Assembly (NCBI GenBank): GCA_013298145.1
Contig: JAAFJO010000005.1
Location: 248,001-312,000 of the forward strand
DNA: 64,000 bases
Direction: 5' to 3'
From: Betaproteobacteria bacterium
GTDB taxonomy: Bacteria; Pseudomonadota; Gammaproteobacteria; Burkholderiales; Casimicrobiaceae
Positions 8,132 to 17,356 of this stretch are shown in pieces (the stretch's first letter is position 1; the number at the start of each line of letters is the position of its first letter). Made by a program: the position numbers and the translations under genes. A model generated the notes under the pieces. That model made no database searches, was not told where the DNA came from, and was given only the letters and a program-made list of their open reading frames with translations.

Positions 8132-9631
8132 ATGCGCATCGCTATCGGCGGTTTCCAGCACGAAACCAACACCTTCGCCCCGTCTAAAGCCACGTACGAA
8201 CGCTTCGTCCAAGGCGGGGGTTGGCCGCCTGTCTCCATCGGCACCGAGATTTTTGATCGCTTCCAGGATCAAAATATTCCGATCTCGGGCTTCATGGCCG
8301 AGATGGGGAACAAGCACGAGCTGATCCCGACGGCGTGGGCTGCAGCGAGCCCATCGGCCGAGGTGACCGATGACGCCTTCGAACGCATTGCGAGCGCGAT
8401 TTGCGAGGGTATCCGTAAAGCCAACGCGGATATGGTGTACCTCGATTTGCACGGCGCGATGGTCACTGACTCACATCGCGATGGTGAAGGTGAACTTCTG
8501 CGGCGCGTACGCGAAATCGTCGGCCTGAAAACGCCGATCGCAGTGAGCCTCGATCTGCACTCGAACACAACGGAAGCGATGTTTAAGCATGCGGAAATGA
8601 TGGTCGCCTATCGCACGTATCCTCACATCGACATGGCGGAAACAGGCGCACGTGCGGCGTTCTATTTGAAGCAACGCATCAATGGCATGAACGCGCCGGA
8701 TGTCGCGTTTCGCAAACTGCCGTACGTCATTCCGATCACATCGCAGTGCACGGATCTTTTTCCCGGCAACGACATTTACAGGCTGGTGGCATCGCTTGAA
8801 TCGCGGGACATTGTGAGTGCGTCATTCACCCCCGGATTTCCTGCCGCCGACTTCGACGGCTGTGGGGCCGTTGTCTGGACGTATGGATCGTCGGAAGCCG
8901 CAGCGAATGCAGCCGTCGAACAACTTGAACGGCGCGTGCTTGCGGCGGAAGGCGAATGGGATGCGCGCGTGCTCACCGCGCTAGACGCCGTGCGCGAAGC
9001 GCAACGTATTGCCACGGCGGGTAGTGGCGCAAAAAGACCCGTCGTCATCGCCGACACCCAAGACAACCCAGGCGCGGGCGGCGATAGCGACACGATGGGC
9101 ATGATTCGCGCGCTACTCGAATGCAGAGCGGAGCGTGCAGCGGCAGGCTTGATTGTGGACGGTGCTGCCGCGAAGGCTGCGCATGAAGTAGGCGTCGGGA
9201 ATACGCTCAATTTCGCACTGGGCGGGAAAAGCTGCATCCCCGGCGATTCGCCGCTTGAATTGCCGTGGACGGTTGAAGCGATCTCAGACGGCAACGTCGC
9301 CGCGACCGGAATTTTCTATCGTGGCATGAAGCTGCGTCTTGGCCCGTCGGCATGCTTGCGATACCAAGGCGTTCGCGTCGTTGTCGCGACCTACAAAACG
9401 CAAATGGCGGATCAAGCCATGTATCGCTATGTCGGCATCGAACCGACCGAGCAAGCGATTTTGGTGAACAAAAGCTCGGTGCATTTCCGCGCTGATTTCA
9501 CGCCGATTGCGGAGACGATTCTCGTGGCCAAAGCGCCCGGCCCTATGGCCGCCGATCCTGCGGACTTGCCTTGGAAGCATCTGCGTGAGGGGATTCGCGT
9601 GAGGCCGTTTGGTGCTGCGTTTTCGAAGTGA
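8132..9631 (+). CDS. M81 / MlrC-family protein
   Basis: A 499-residue protein of the MlrC family (N-terminal DUF1485 plus C-terminal MlrC domain). The N terminus MRIAIGGFQHETNTFAP is characteristic, as are DLHGAM (about residue 108), DLHSNTTEAM and YPHIDMAETG, which supply likely zinc ligands, and the C-terminal block with DNPGAGGDSDTMGM. The name comes from Sphingomonas MlrC, which hydrolyses linearised microcystin, but most homologues act on unknown small peptides or other amides. Start placed at the ATG preceding this motif; the frame is open upstream inside the acyltransferase gene. A peptide ABC importer lies 3.3 kb downstream. Confidence 0.9.
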   Translation: MRIAIGGFQHETNTFAPSKATYERFVQGGGWPPVSIGTEIFDRFQDQNIPISGFMAEMGNKHELIPTAWAAASPSAEVTDDAFERIASAICEGIRKANADMVYLDLHGAMVTDSHRDGEGELLRRVREIVGLKTPIAVSLDLHSNTTEAMFKHAEMMVAYRTYPHIDMAETGARAAFYLKQRINGMNAPDVAFRKLPYVIPITSQCTDLFPGNDIYRLVASLESRDIVSASFTPGFPAADFDGCGAVVWTYGSSEAAANAAVEQLERRVLAAEGEWDARVLTALDAVREAQRIATAGSGAKRPVVIADTQDNPGAGGDSDTMGMIRALLECRAERAAAGLIVDGAAAKAAHEVGVGNTLNFALGGKSCIPGDSPLELPWTVEAISDGNVAATGIFYRGMKLRLGPSACLRYQGVRVVVATYKTQMADQAMYRYVGIEPTEQAILVNKSSVHFRADFTPIAETILVAKAPGPMAADPADLPWKHLREGIRVRPFGAAFSK

Positions 9632-9928
9632 GCTACGTCGCACATGCGCATTGCAGGCGAGCAGTTTCATATGCAACAAATAAGAGGTAATCCTTATTAA
9701 ATTGGGGCGTCACGGCCATAAATTGGAATAGCAACCTCATTGATTAAGCGGCCTTGGTCCACGTCTGGGCTTTGTTTAAGATATTTATTTGATATTTGCG
9801 ACGCGCTCTAGTCGCGACGAAACGGGTTGGTATGTTGGCAACGGCGTTTTTGACGGGTTCCTGGCAGCTCTCAGAATCTGACGATCGCGCGATTCAAACC
9901 CAGATGCCTGTGTTCGCGATCTAGGGAT
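9632..9928. other. Non-coding stretch downstream of the MlrC-like gene
   Basis: Together with the repeat at 9929-10022 this makes a 392-bp gap between convergent genes. It is AT-rich with short interrupted ATAAG/CTTAT pairs around 9680-9700. No open frame with a credible start, no RNA gene and no clear terminator is seen. Confidence 0.5.
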
Positions 9929-10022
9929 GCGCTGAACAAGCCCCGCGTGTGCATCGCTTCGCCATGCTTCACCTCATCGCAATCCGCTGTGCGCTGCATC
10001 AAGCGAAATTGTTCAGCGCTTC
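9929..10022. repeat. GCTGAACAAG-ended MITE-like element, short copy
   Basis: The left end GCGCTGAACAAGCCCCGCG and right end TTGTTCAGCGCTTCT form terminal inverted repeats. The left 30 bp matches the left end of the element at 29930 at roughly four of five positions. It starts within a few bases of the stop codon of the lipoprotein gene, the same placement as the other copy has relative to the GST gene. There is no transposase. Confidence 0.6.
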
Positions 10023-10023
10023 T

Positions 10024-10566
10024 CTAGCAATTAAGCGGCAGGATACCGACGAAGCCACGCCGTTCAAATGTCAACGTTGGTACCTGCAGGGCGATTCCGT
10101 CGGCGTAAATCGCTGGCAACTCAAGGGTTCCTCGCGACGAGAGCGGCGGTAAGTCCATCAGATCGAAACGGTAGCGCTGATTGCCTGGGCGCGCGCGCTC
10201 CGCGATCAATTGCACGTTCGCGCTGCGCTTTGCGGATGTGCTCACGATGCGCGCGATGACTGGCTCCGCGCGCCCTTCGATTGTGACGCGCACGCGATCA
10301 TCCGGCATTGACAAAACGACGTTCTGCGCTGCGGTGATGGTGAAGCCCGCGACTTTGTCGTAAGTCGCCTTGCTCGGATTGAGATTGAATTCGGAGCGCA
10401 CGCCGTTTGACTCGAAGCTTGCCATCGCGGGTGCGCCGTATTGCCGGCAGATTTCATGTTTTCGCTCGATGTTCTCGACGTCCAGATGAACATACGTCGT
10501 CGCATACGGAAAGCAACCGCTCAAACTCGCAGCTGCAATCAGGATAGTTGGTAGGGATAGCTTCAT
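10024..10566 (-). CDS. Putative lipoprotein of unknown function
   Basis: 180 residues. A short signal peptide ends in a lipobox (LSGC at about residues 14-17), so the mature protein should be lipid-anchored in the envelope. The rest looks like a beta-rich globular domain with no motif I recognise; one feature is a C-terminal cysteine. Start chosen at the ATG giving MKLSLPTILIAAASLSGC; an in-frame TTG lies two codons upstream. It is flanked downstream by the MITE-like element and upstream by a 325-bp gap. Confidence 0.7.
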   Translation of the reverse strand: MKLSLPTILIAAASLSGCFPYATTYVHLDVENIERKHEICRQYGAPAMASFESNGVRSEFNLNPSKATYDKVAGFTITAAQNVVLSMPDDRVRVTIEGRAEPVIARIVSTSAKRSANVQLIAERARPGNQRYRFDLMDLPPLSSRGTLELPAIYADGIALQVPTLTFERRGFVGILPLNC

Positions 10567-10891
10567 ATGCAAAGTGTGCGCTCGTGTGCTCGCAGCGCAA
10601 AGTCGAGCGTTGAAGGTTGTGTCTCCCGATACCGAATGCGTCGGCAGACAGGACTCGCACTCGATTGCGCTTCGCTCGCCCAGCCTGCCATGTGTGCGCC
10701 ATCAAAGAATGTGCAGGACGAAGCGGGCCGCACGTTTGCACCAGCTCGGAAACGGCGAAGTGAGCGCTGCATCGTTGAATACTGCCCAATTCGCGTGATG
10801 ACTGATTCAAATCAAGAAAAACAAACGCGAATCGGTCTTGCTCAGGATGCAGTTTTAGCTATTACGTCGTGTTGACCCGTTTCACCGCAAA
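10567..10891. other. Gap between lipoprotein gene and bfd
   Basis: 325 bp with no credible gene. Several open frames cross it, but none has a family signature. It should contain the divergent promoters of the lipoprotein gene and bfd. I found no convincing Fur box. Confidence 0.5.
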
Positions 10892-11077
10892 ATGCTCGTT
10901 TGCATTTGGCACGGCATCAACGATAGAGCGATCCGAATTGCGGTTGCCGAAGGAGCGAGTTCGACTGCTGACATCGCCTGCGCGACAGGTGCCACCACTT
11001 GTTGCGGCAAATGCCATGACTGTGTGCGAGAGATTTTGCATGATGAACTCGAGCGGATTACCCCAATGGAAGCGTAG
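10892..11077 (+). CDS. bfd: Bacterioferritin-associated ferredoxin with a missing cluster cysteine
   Basis: 61 residues aligning end to end with Bfd, the [2Fe-2S] protein that reduces bacterioferritin to release iron. In E. coli the ligands are Cys4, Cys6, Cys38 and Cys41. Here Cys4, Cys38 and Cys41 are kept (MLVCIWHG and CCGKC), but residue 6 is Trp, encoded TGG where TGC is expected. Extra cysteines at 30, 37 and 44, and His7, could substitute. The bacterioferritin gene follows 187 bp downstream. Either the cluster has an altered ligand set or the protein is losing function; a single-base sequencing error is also possible. Confidence 0.8.
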   Translation: MLVCIWHGINDRAIRIAVAEGASSTADIACATGATTCCGKCHDCVREILHDELERITPMEA

Positions 11078-11264
11078 GTTAGAGTGGTAGAAATTATGAA
11101 ATCTATTCTCGCAAAAATAACTTATAGCCCCTCGAAAACTTGGGATTGATGGGCAAAGCTATCCAAGCACACCTAGATGGTGTGTATCGCAGGCCGAGTG
11201 AAAACTCCGCGTGCTGAGCGTAGGTTAATGTTCAGCGCTGAATTAATTCGTAGTAGGAGTTCCC

Positions 11265-11747
11265 ATGAAGGGCGATAAAGAAGTCATCAAGCATCTCAAC
11301 AAGATTCTTTACAACGAACTGGTGGCGATTAACCAGTATTTCTTGCACGCCAAAATGTTCAAGAACTGGGGCTTGGAAAAACTCGGCGCGTACGAGCATC
11401 ACGAATCCATTGATGAGATGAAGCATGCGGATCGATTGATCGAGCGCATCTTGTTTCTGGAAGGCTTGCCGAACTTGCAAGATCTCGGCAAATTGATGAT
11501 TGGCGAGGATTTGAAAGAAGCGCTCGAATGCGATTTGAAATTGGAGATGATTGCGCATCCTGATCTTCAAGCGGCAATCGCGCACTGCGAAACGGTGAAG
11601 GATTACGGCTCACGCGACTTGCTCAACGATATTTTGGCGAGCGAGGAAGAGCACATTGATTGGCTCGAAACGCAGCTAGAGCTCATCAACCGGGTGGGCC
11701 TGCAGAATTATCAGCAGAGCCAAATGGAAGTGCGCTCCGGGAGCTAG
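11265..11747 (+). CDS. bfr: Bacterioferritin
   Basis: 160 residues. All ferroxidase-centre residues are at canonical positions: Glu18, Tyr25, Glu51, His54, Glu94, Glu127 and His130. The haem ligand Met52 is present (IDEMKHA). Twenty-four subunits should form the iron-storage shell, with Bfd as electron donor for iron release. Start ATG has AGTAGGAG just upstream. The 187-bp gap before it is AT-rich and includes a TAGCCCC half-repeat at 11125; an iron-responsive promoter is expected but not identified. Confidence 0.96.
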   Translation: MKGDKEVIKHLNKILYNELVAINQYFLHAKMFKNWGLEKLGAYEHHESIDEMKHADRLIERILFLEGLPNLQDLGKLMIGEDLKEALECDLKLEMIAHPDLQAAIAHCETVKDYGSRDLLNDILASEEEHIDWLETQLELINRVGLQNYQQSQMEVRSGS

Positions 11748-11769
11748 GGCAGGGAATTTAGGCGAAACC

Positions 11770-11791
11770 TGGGCGCATATCACCGCGCCCA
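11770..11791. terminator. Possible terminator hairpin between bfr and quinone oxidoreductase genes
   Basis: A 7-bp perfect stem (TGGGCGC with GCGCCCA) and an 8-base loop lie in the convergent gap. There is no T-run on either side, so intrinsic termination would be weak. Confidence 0.35.
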
Positions 11792-11812
11792 AAGCATCGC
11801 GCGACGCGGCGA

Positions 11813-12823
11813 CTAATCGTTAGACACCGTGAGCACAATTTTTCCGAAGTGCTCACCTGCTTCCATCATGCGGTGCGCGCTGGCGACGTCTTCCAGCGAA
11901 AACGTCGCGTGGATATGTGGCCTAAGTGAGTTCGGTTCAGGCTCAAAGCGCGGCCAGACCTCTTTTTCGAGTGATGAGGCGATTTGAGCCTTAGCTGATT
12001 TCGGTCGAGCACGCAACGTAGAACCCGTCCATGTCAGCCGCTTCATCATCAGCGCTTGCATGTTTAATTCCGCTTGCACGCCATGCTGAAACGCCACTTG
12101 TGCGATGCGCCCTTCAAGCGCGCAAACGTTCAAGTTCTTCTGAAAATACGGCGCGCCCACCATATCAAGAACGACGTCGACGCCGCGTCCGCCGGTGAGC
12201 GCTTTGGTGCGCTCAACGAAATCTTCCGTTTTGTAATTGATTCCCTGGTTCGCGCCCAGCTTAACGGCATAATCAATTTTTGATTGATCGCCACAGGTGA
12301 CGATGATCTGGGACGCACCAAATGCGCGGCACAGCTGGATCGCCGTAGATCCGATACCGCTTGAGCCGCCATGAATCAAAATCGATTCGCTGGCAGCGAA
12401 TCGGGCACGCTGAAATACGTTCGCCCACACAGTGAAAAACGTCTCTGGAAGCGCCGCAGCTTCGCGCATCGAGAGCGAATTTGGGATCGGCAAGCAATGC
12501 GCCGCGGGTGTCACACAGTATTGCGCGTAGCCACCTCCAGGGGTAAGCGCGCACACGCGATCCCCGATTTTCCAGCGGGTGACGTCACTACCGATGGCGA
12601 TGATTTCTCCTGCAACTTCCAATCCCATCGTAGGTGATGCGTCGGCCGGTGGCGGGTATTTGCCGGAGCGTTGCAGCACATCGGGGCGATTCACGCCGGC
12701 TGCGATTACTCGAATCAGCACTTCGTCGTGTGCGGGCGTTGGCACTTGCGTGGTAATCATGCGCAAGCAGCTTAAGTCGCCGCCCGCGCCATGATCGATT
12801 GCGTTCATGGTGTCTGGAATCAT
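11813..12823 (-). CDS. NAD(P)H quinone oxidoreductase, PIG3/Qor type (MDR family)
   Basis: About 336 residues of a zinc-free medium-chain reductase. An N-terminal GroES-like half (EVLIRVIAAGVNRPDVLQRSG) is followed by a Rossmann half with the nucleotide loop GGSSGIGSTAIQL. The sequence most resembles the PIG3-like group that reduces quinones with NADPH in the cytoplasm. The open frame extends to 13282, but that part lies antisense to the permease gene and is not coding. The start could equally be 12832 or 12808 (MNAID). Divergent from the ABC permease genes. Confidence 0.88.
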   Translation of the reverse strand: MIPDTMNAIDHGAGGDLSCLRMITTQVPTPAHDEVLIRVIAAGVNRPDVLQRSGKYPPPADASPTMGLEVAGEIIAIGSDVTRWKIGDRVCALTPGGGYAQYCVTPAAHCLPIPNSLSMREAAALPETFFTVWANVFQRARFAASESILIHGGSSGIGSTAIQLCRAFGASQIIVTCGDQSKIDYAVKLGANQGINYKTEDFVERTKALTGGRGVDVVLDMVGAPYFQKNLNVCALEGRIAQVAFQHGVQAELNMQALMMKRLTWTGSTLRARPKSAKAQIASSLEKEVWPRFEPEPNSLRPHIHATFSLEDVASAHRMMEAGEHFGKIVLTVSND

Positions 12824-12910
12824 GGATCGCATTATCTTCAATGCAGCGATTGGGATGCATTTGCTGCGCGTGAAAGCGAAATCCGCGTAAGTTCTTGATA
12901 AAACCCGCGT

Positions 12911-13852
12911 ATGGGTACATTCCTCGCGAAACGAATTCTGGCCACGATCCCGGTAATGCTGATTGTGGCGATCATCGTTTTTGCGCTGATTCGATTGGTG
13001 CCTGGCGATCCAGCCGCTGTCATCGCGGGCAATATGGCTACCAATGAAGACATCGCGCGCATCCGCACAGAGCTTGGGCTTGATCGCGGCTTCTTCGCAC
13101 AGTTTGCGATATGGGCAAAAGGGTTGGTGACAGGTGATCTCGGTCAGTCGTTTTTCTTCAAGAAAGATGTGACTGCACTCATCGCTGAGCGAGTGGGGCC
13201 CACCCTCTCGCTCGCGTTCCTCACGATCATGATCACCGTGCTGATCGCGGTGCCGCTCGGCACGCTCGCCGCTTGGCGGCATGGCGGCTGGCTTGATCGC
13301 GCGCTGATGGGTTTTTCCGTGCTCGGATTCTCGATACCGGTATTCGTGATTGGCTACTTGTTTGCCTATTTCTTTGCCTTACAGATTGATTGGTTCCCGG
13401 TGCAAGGTTACAAGCCATTTTCGGCAGGAATCGGCGAATGGATTCGGCACTTGTTGCTGCCTGCGCTTACGCTCTCGATTGTGTACGTCGCGCTGATCGC
13501 CCGCGTGACGCGCGCGAGTGTGGCCGAAGCATTGACGGAGGACTACGTCCGCACCGCTCGCGCGAAAGGCTTGCCCGAGTCTCGTGTGTTGATAAAGCAT
13601 GCGCTTGCCAATGCGGCAGTACCGATTGTGACGGTGATCGGAATCGGCGTTGCGCTGCTCATCGGCGGCGTGGTGGTGACGGAAAGCGTGTTTTCAATTC
13701 CTGGGCTTGGAACCTTAACGGTCGACGCGGTACTCGCGCGCGATTTTCCTGTGATTCAAGGCGTAATTTTGTTCTTTTCTGTGCTCTATGTGCTGATTAA
13801 TCTGCTCGTTGACGTCTCATACGTGTTTCTCGATCCAAGGATTCGCTACTGA
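12911..13852 (+). CDS. Peptide/nickel-type ABC transporter permease (DppB/OppB family)
   Basis: 313 residues with about six membrane segments. The N-terminal signature (LAKRILATIPVMLIVAIIVF followed by RLVPGDPA) and the EAA loop (RVTRASVAEALTEDYVRTAR) are typical of the first permease of Dpp/Opp importers. It is followed by the second permease and a fused ATPase on the same strand, which together complete the membrane part. No solute-binding protein gene is present in the cluster. The substrate, probably a di- or oligopeptide, cannot be specified. Confidence 0.92.
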   Translation: MGTFLAKRILATIPVMLIVAIIVFALIRLVPGDPAAVIAGNMATNEDIARIRTELGLDRGFFAQFAIWAKGLVTGDLGQSFFFKKDVTALIAERVGPTLSLAFLTIMITVLIAVPLGTLAAWRHGGWLDRALMGFSVLGFSIPVFVIGYLFAYFFALQIDWFPVQGYKPFSAGIGEWIRHLLLPALTLSIVYVALIARVTRASVAEALTEDYVRTARAKGLPESRVLIKHALANAAVPIVTVIGIGVALLIGGVVVTESVFSIPGLGTLTVDAVLARDFPVIQGVILFFSVLYVLINLLVDVSYVFLDPRIRY

Positions 13853-13916
13853 TGCGCGCGGGGATGTTTTTTCTTTGCAACAACCCCTTCCGTGCGGCGG
13901 CCCCTAAGGTGTTACC

Positions 13917-14801
13917 GTGAGCCCGAACGTACGACGCGTGCTTAAAAACGGAGCGGTTCGCTTCGGAAGCACGGTGCTGATCGTACTCACCGTGATCGCC
14001 TTGCTCGCGCCCTGGCTTGGCACGACCGATCCGGCTTGGCTTGATGCAGTGAACATGAACCAAAAGCCCGGCGTTACGGTGGACTGGACCGGGCCCGATA
14101 ATCAAACAGCGCCGCGAACCTTGCTGATGGGCACCGATTCGTTCGGTCGCGATATCTACTCGCGTGTTTTGTATGGTGCTCGGGTGTCGTTACTGGTTGG
14201 AGTGATTGTTTCGGTCGTGGCGCTCGCGATTGGTACCTTGTTCGGCCTGCTTGCGGGCTATTTCCGACGGGTAGACGCGGTGCTCATGCGATTTATGGAC
14301 GGCTTGATGTCCATCCCTGCAATCTTGCTTGCCATCGCCTTGGTGGCGGCGCTTGGCGCGTCGCTTACGACTGTGATCGTCGCAATCGCGATTCCCGAGA
14401 TTCCCCGCGTCACGCGCTTGGTGCGCTCCTTAGTGTTGAGCATCCGCGAAGAGCCGTACATCGAGGCGGCGATCTCGGTCGGTACGCCGGTTTGGAAGAT
14501 TCTGCTTAAACACGTGCTGCCGAATTCGATTGCGCCGATGGTTGTGCAGGGCACGTATGTTTGCGCGTCTGCCATTCTGATTGAAGCAATCTTGAGTTTT
14601 CTTGGGCTGGGTTTACCGAGCGAGATACCGACCTGGGGCAACATCATGGCTGAGGCGCGCGTGGTGTTTTCGTCGGCACCTTACAACATGTGGTTCCCAG
14701 GCATTTTTCTCACACTCACCGTGCTCGCCGTGAATCTACTTGGCGATGGCCTGCGCGACACGCTCGATCCGAAATTCAATAAACGTGGAGCGCAGCGATG
14801 A
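13917..14801 (+). CDS. Peptide/nickel-type ABC transporter permease (DppC/OppC family)
   Basis: 294 residues. It has the DppC-type periplasmic loop after segment 1 (LLMGTDSFGRDIYSRVLYGAR) and the EAA coupling motif in VLSIREEPYIEAAISVGTPV. Start is GTG, 65 bp after dppB-like stops. Its last four bases overlap the ATPase start (ATGA), so the ATPase is probably translationally coupled. It pairs with the upstream permease to form the transmembrane channel. Confidence 0.92.
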   Translation: MSPNVRRVLKNGAVRFGSTVLIVLTVIALLAPWLGTTDPAWLDAVNMNQKPGVTVDWTGPDNQTAPRTLLMGTDSFGRDIYSRVLYGARVSLLVGVIVSVVALAIGTLFGLLAGYFRRVDAVLMRFMDGLMSIPAILLAIALVAALGASLTTVIVAIAIPEIPRVTRLVRSLVLSIREEPYIEAAISVGTPVWKILLKHVLPNSIAPMVVQGTYVCASAILIEAILSFLGLGLPSEIPTWGNIMAEARVVFSSAPYNMWFPGIFLTLTVLAVNLLGDGLRDTLDPKFNKRGAQR

Positions 14802-16459
14802 GCCGCGCTGAATCGCCGCAGGAGCGCTCGACCGCAACGCCGGTATTATCGGTGCGCGATCTCGCGATTTCGCTGCCGAGCGGAAGTGATCGATCACATG
14901 CCGTTGAACACATCAGCTTCGATGTACAAGCGGGCGAGATCGTATGTTTGTTGGGTGAATCGGGTTCGGGCAAATCAGTGATCGCGTTTTCGATCATGGG
15001 TTTGCTGCCAGGAAACGTACATGTGAGCGGCGGCGATCTGGTGTTGAATGGCACGGCGCTAAACGGCGCGACTGGGATTGATGCAGCGCGCTTGCGAGCC
15101 AAGCGCGGTACTGAAATGGCGATGATTTTTCAGGAGCCAATGACAGCGTTAAATCCAGTCATGAGCTGCGGCGAGCAGCTCGATGAGCTTTTAGCGCAGC
15201 ACACCTCGCTGCCCGCAAACGCGCGCCGCGCGAAAGTGATCGCGATGTTTGAGGCGGTGAAATTGCCTGAGCCCGAACGCATTTACGCGAGTTATCCGCA
15301 TCAGCTCTCAGGCGGGCAGCGCCAGCGCATCATGATCGCGATGGCGCTGATCCTGGAGCCGAAACTACTGATTGCGGATGAGCCCACGACGGCGCTTGAT
15401 GTAACCACGCAAGCCGAGGTGCTCTCGCTCATCAAGGCGCTTCAGCGTGAGCGTGGCACGGCGGTTCTGTTCATCACACACGACATGGGCGTGGTCGCAG
15501 AGATTGCTGATCGCGTGGTCGTATTGGAGCAGGGTAAACAAGTTGAAACAGGTGATACGCAAACGGTGCTGAGCGCGCCACGCGAGCCTTACACGCAGAT
15601 GCTCATCGCGTCGGTTCCGCCGATCGAACCGCCCGTGCGTGCAAGCGAATTTGCGGGGCCACCAGCATTGCGCGTTGAATCGCTTTGCAAAACCTATCTG
15701 AGCGGCGGTTGGTTTCAAAAGCGGCGCGAAACGCGTGCGGCAAACTTGGTGAGCTTCGATGTGAGGCCGGGCGAAACGGTGGGCATCGTGGGCGAATCGG
15801 GTTCAGGAAAGAGCACAGTTGCGCGGTGTATCACTCGGCTTATCGATCCGACAAAGGGCACGATTTCCCTTGGCGAACAAGCGCTTCATCTTGGCAGCGC
15901 CGACGAGTTGAAGCTCGCTCGGAAGCGCATTCAGATCGTGTTTCAAGACCCGTATCGCTCGCTTGATCCGCGTCAACGCGTGGGCGAGGCCATTATCGAG
16001 GGGCCGCTTAATTTTGGGGTGTCGAGAGATGCAGCAATGCGGCGTGCGAAGGAGCTGATGTCGCTAGTGCGCCTGTCGCCGGAGGTACTGTCTCGCTACC
16101 CAAGCGAATTCTCGGGCGGGCAGCGGCAACGCATTTCCATTGCCCGCGCACTTGCGCTTGATCCGGAAGTGCTCATTTGCGACGAGGCGGTGTCGGCCCT
16201 GGATGTATCCGTTCAAGCGCAAGTGCTAACGCTGCTCGAAGAGATCCAAGCACGCTTGAAGCTCGCCATCGTATTTATCACCCACGATTTGCGCGTCGCA
16301 GCTCAGATTTGTGATCGGGTGTTAGTGATGAGTCGCGGCCATGTGGTCGAGCAAGGGCTCACACGAGACGTTTTCCTGTCGCCGCAGCATGAATACACCC
16401 AGGCGTTGCTGGCGAGCGCGCCAGGCCGACACTTCAAGTTTGCGCGAAATAGCGCTTGA
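14798..16459 (+). CDS. Fused double ABC ATPase of a Dpp/Opp-type importer
   Basis: 553 residues containing two complete ATPase domains in tandem, equivalent to DppD and DppF fused. Domain 1 (about residues 15-265) has Walker A GESGSGKS, signature LSGGQRQR and Walker B LLIADEPT. Domain 2 (about 290-545) has GESGSGKS, FSGGQRQR and VLICDEAVSALD. Such fusions (GsiA/YejF layout) power import with two permeases. Overlaps the DppC-like gene by four bases. With no binding-protein gene alongside, the substrate receptor must be encoded elsewhere or shared. Confidence 0.94.
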   Translation: MSRAESPQERSTATPVLSVRDLAISLPSGSDRSHAVEHISFDVQAGEIVCLLGESGSGKSVIAFSIMGLLPGNVHVSGGDLVLNGTALNGATGIDAARLRAKRGTEMAMIFQEPMTALNPVMSCGEQLDELLAQHTSLPANARRAKVIAMFEAVKLPEPERIYASYPHQLSGGQRQRIMIAMALILEPKLLIADEPTTALDVTTQAEVLSLIKALQRERGTAVLFITHDMGVVAEIADRVVVLEQGKQVETGDTQTVLSAPREPYTQMLIASVPPIEPPVRASEFAGPPALRVESLCKTYLSGGWFQKRRETRAANLVSFDVRPGETVGIVGESGSGKSTVARCITRLIDPTKGTISLGEQALHLGSADELKLARKRIQIVFQDPYRSLDPRQRVGEAIIEGPLNFGVSRDAAMRRAKELMSLVRLSPEVLSRYPSEFSGGQRQRISIARALALDPEVLICDEAVSALDVSVQAQVLTLLEEIQARLKLAIVFITHDLRVAAQICDRVLVMSRGHVVEQGLTRDVFLSPQHEYTQALLASAPGRHFKFARNSA

Positions 16460-16514
16460 ACGTTACGCGACCGCTGAACTCTGATCATCGCGAGAGTGAC
16501 TATAGCTTACGTTG

Positions 16515-16608
16515 GCTATCCCTTATTCAAGCGGGGCTGAGCGAACCTTACTTGTTAATTTGATAAGAAATAAAATACTCTTTTAGCCCCAATAAATGCT
16601 GGGCTAAA
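16515..16608. repeat. TAGCCC-family hairpin repeats, two copies side by side
   Basis: A perfect 8-bp stem, TTTAGCCC (16582-16589) with GGGCTAAA (16601-16608), encloses an 11-base AT-rich loop. A decayed copy (TCCCTTATTC ... GGGGCTGAG) lies at 16515-16542. The perfect hairpin overlaps the last codons of the minus-strand methyltransferase-like gene and sits in a convergent gap, so it may serve as a bidirectional transcript end. Confidence 0.65.
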
Positions 16609-17356
16609 CCGCACTTCTTATTCCTGTAATCCGCGAGAGCCATTTCGAAAAAGGTAGGTCGTATTCCAGCGTGAGCGTTCTTGCGTGGGCGCGCATCGCG
16701 GGGCTTGCCAGTGCGGTGGCGAGATCGCCGCTCACAAGCGGAGATTTCGATGCGATCATGATCACGTTTTCTGTCTCGATTGACGGCAACAGCGCGATGT
16801 TGTCGCCGAACACTTTTTGCAAGCGCTTAAGTCCGGGCCGATATCGCGGCACATTGCTCCACATGTTCGCCACCAGCACCCCCCGCTTTTTCATGGCTCG
16901 GTGGCACGACTCATAAAACTCACTGCTTTCCAGCGCGCCCACTCGGCCGCGACCGTCATAGCAATCAACCCAAATCCAGTCAATAGTGCTCTCTCCCTTC
17001 GCCTGGATCGCCGCTGCAGCGTCGTCGCACACGATTCGCAGCCGCCGATCATCAAGCGGCAGCGGGAAACTGTGTTGCGCGAGCGAAATGACATCGGCGC
17101 GCAGCTCAACCACATCCATCCGCTTGAGGCTTTCACCCCAGTTTGCGAACGCCCAGCGCGGAAGCGCCCCCACTCCGAGCCCGGCGACGTAGACGTTGCC
17201 GGCGGGTGGCGCAAAAAGAAGTGCGGCGGTCATCTCCTGCGCGTAAGCAAGCGAGAGCTCGGCCGGCTTACGAATGCGCATCCGGCCCTGCACCCACTCG
17301 GAGCCAAAGTGAAGTGTTCGATAACCGTTGTGTTCGGAAATAAGCAGATCTGACAT
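16604..17356 (-). CDS. Spermidine-synthase-like SAM-binding protein
   Basis: About 250 residues with a Rossmann methyltransferase/aminopropyltransferase fold. The nucleotide loop is VYVAGLGVGALPRWA, followed by the acidic residue in MDVVELRADV and a later acidic strand DWIWVDCYDG. It resembles the many short SpeE-like proteins that are probably not true spermidine synthases; the full gate-loop residues cannot be confirmed. Start set at the ATG of MSDLLISEHNG; starts at 17377 or a TTG at 17395 are possible. The 3' end overlaps a TAGCCC hairpin. Confidence 0.7.
   Translation of the reverse strand: MSDLLISEHNGYRTLHFGSEWVQGRMRIRKPAELSLAYAQEMTAALLFAPPAGNVYVAGLGVGALPRWAFANWGESLKRMDVVELRADVISLAQHSFPLPLDDRRLRIVCDDAAAAIQAKGESTIDWIWVDCYDGRGRVGALESSEFYESCHRAMKKRGVLVANMWSNVPRYRPGLKRLQKVFGDNIALLPSIETENVIMIASKSPLVSGDLATALASPAMRAHARTLTLEYDLPFSKWLSRITGIRSAV

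Noticed and set aside
11078..11264. Fur box before bacterioferritin
   Set aside because: The AT-rich stretch does not give a convincing 19-bp Fur dyad by eye.
12824..13282. Upstream extension of the quinone oxidoreductase frame
   Set aside because: It runs antisense through the DppB-like gene, and its translation is low-complexity charged sequence; the family start lies near 12823.
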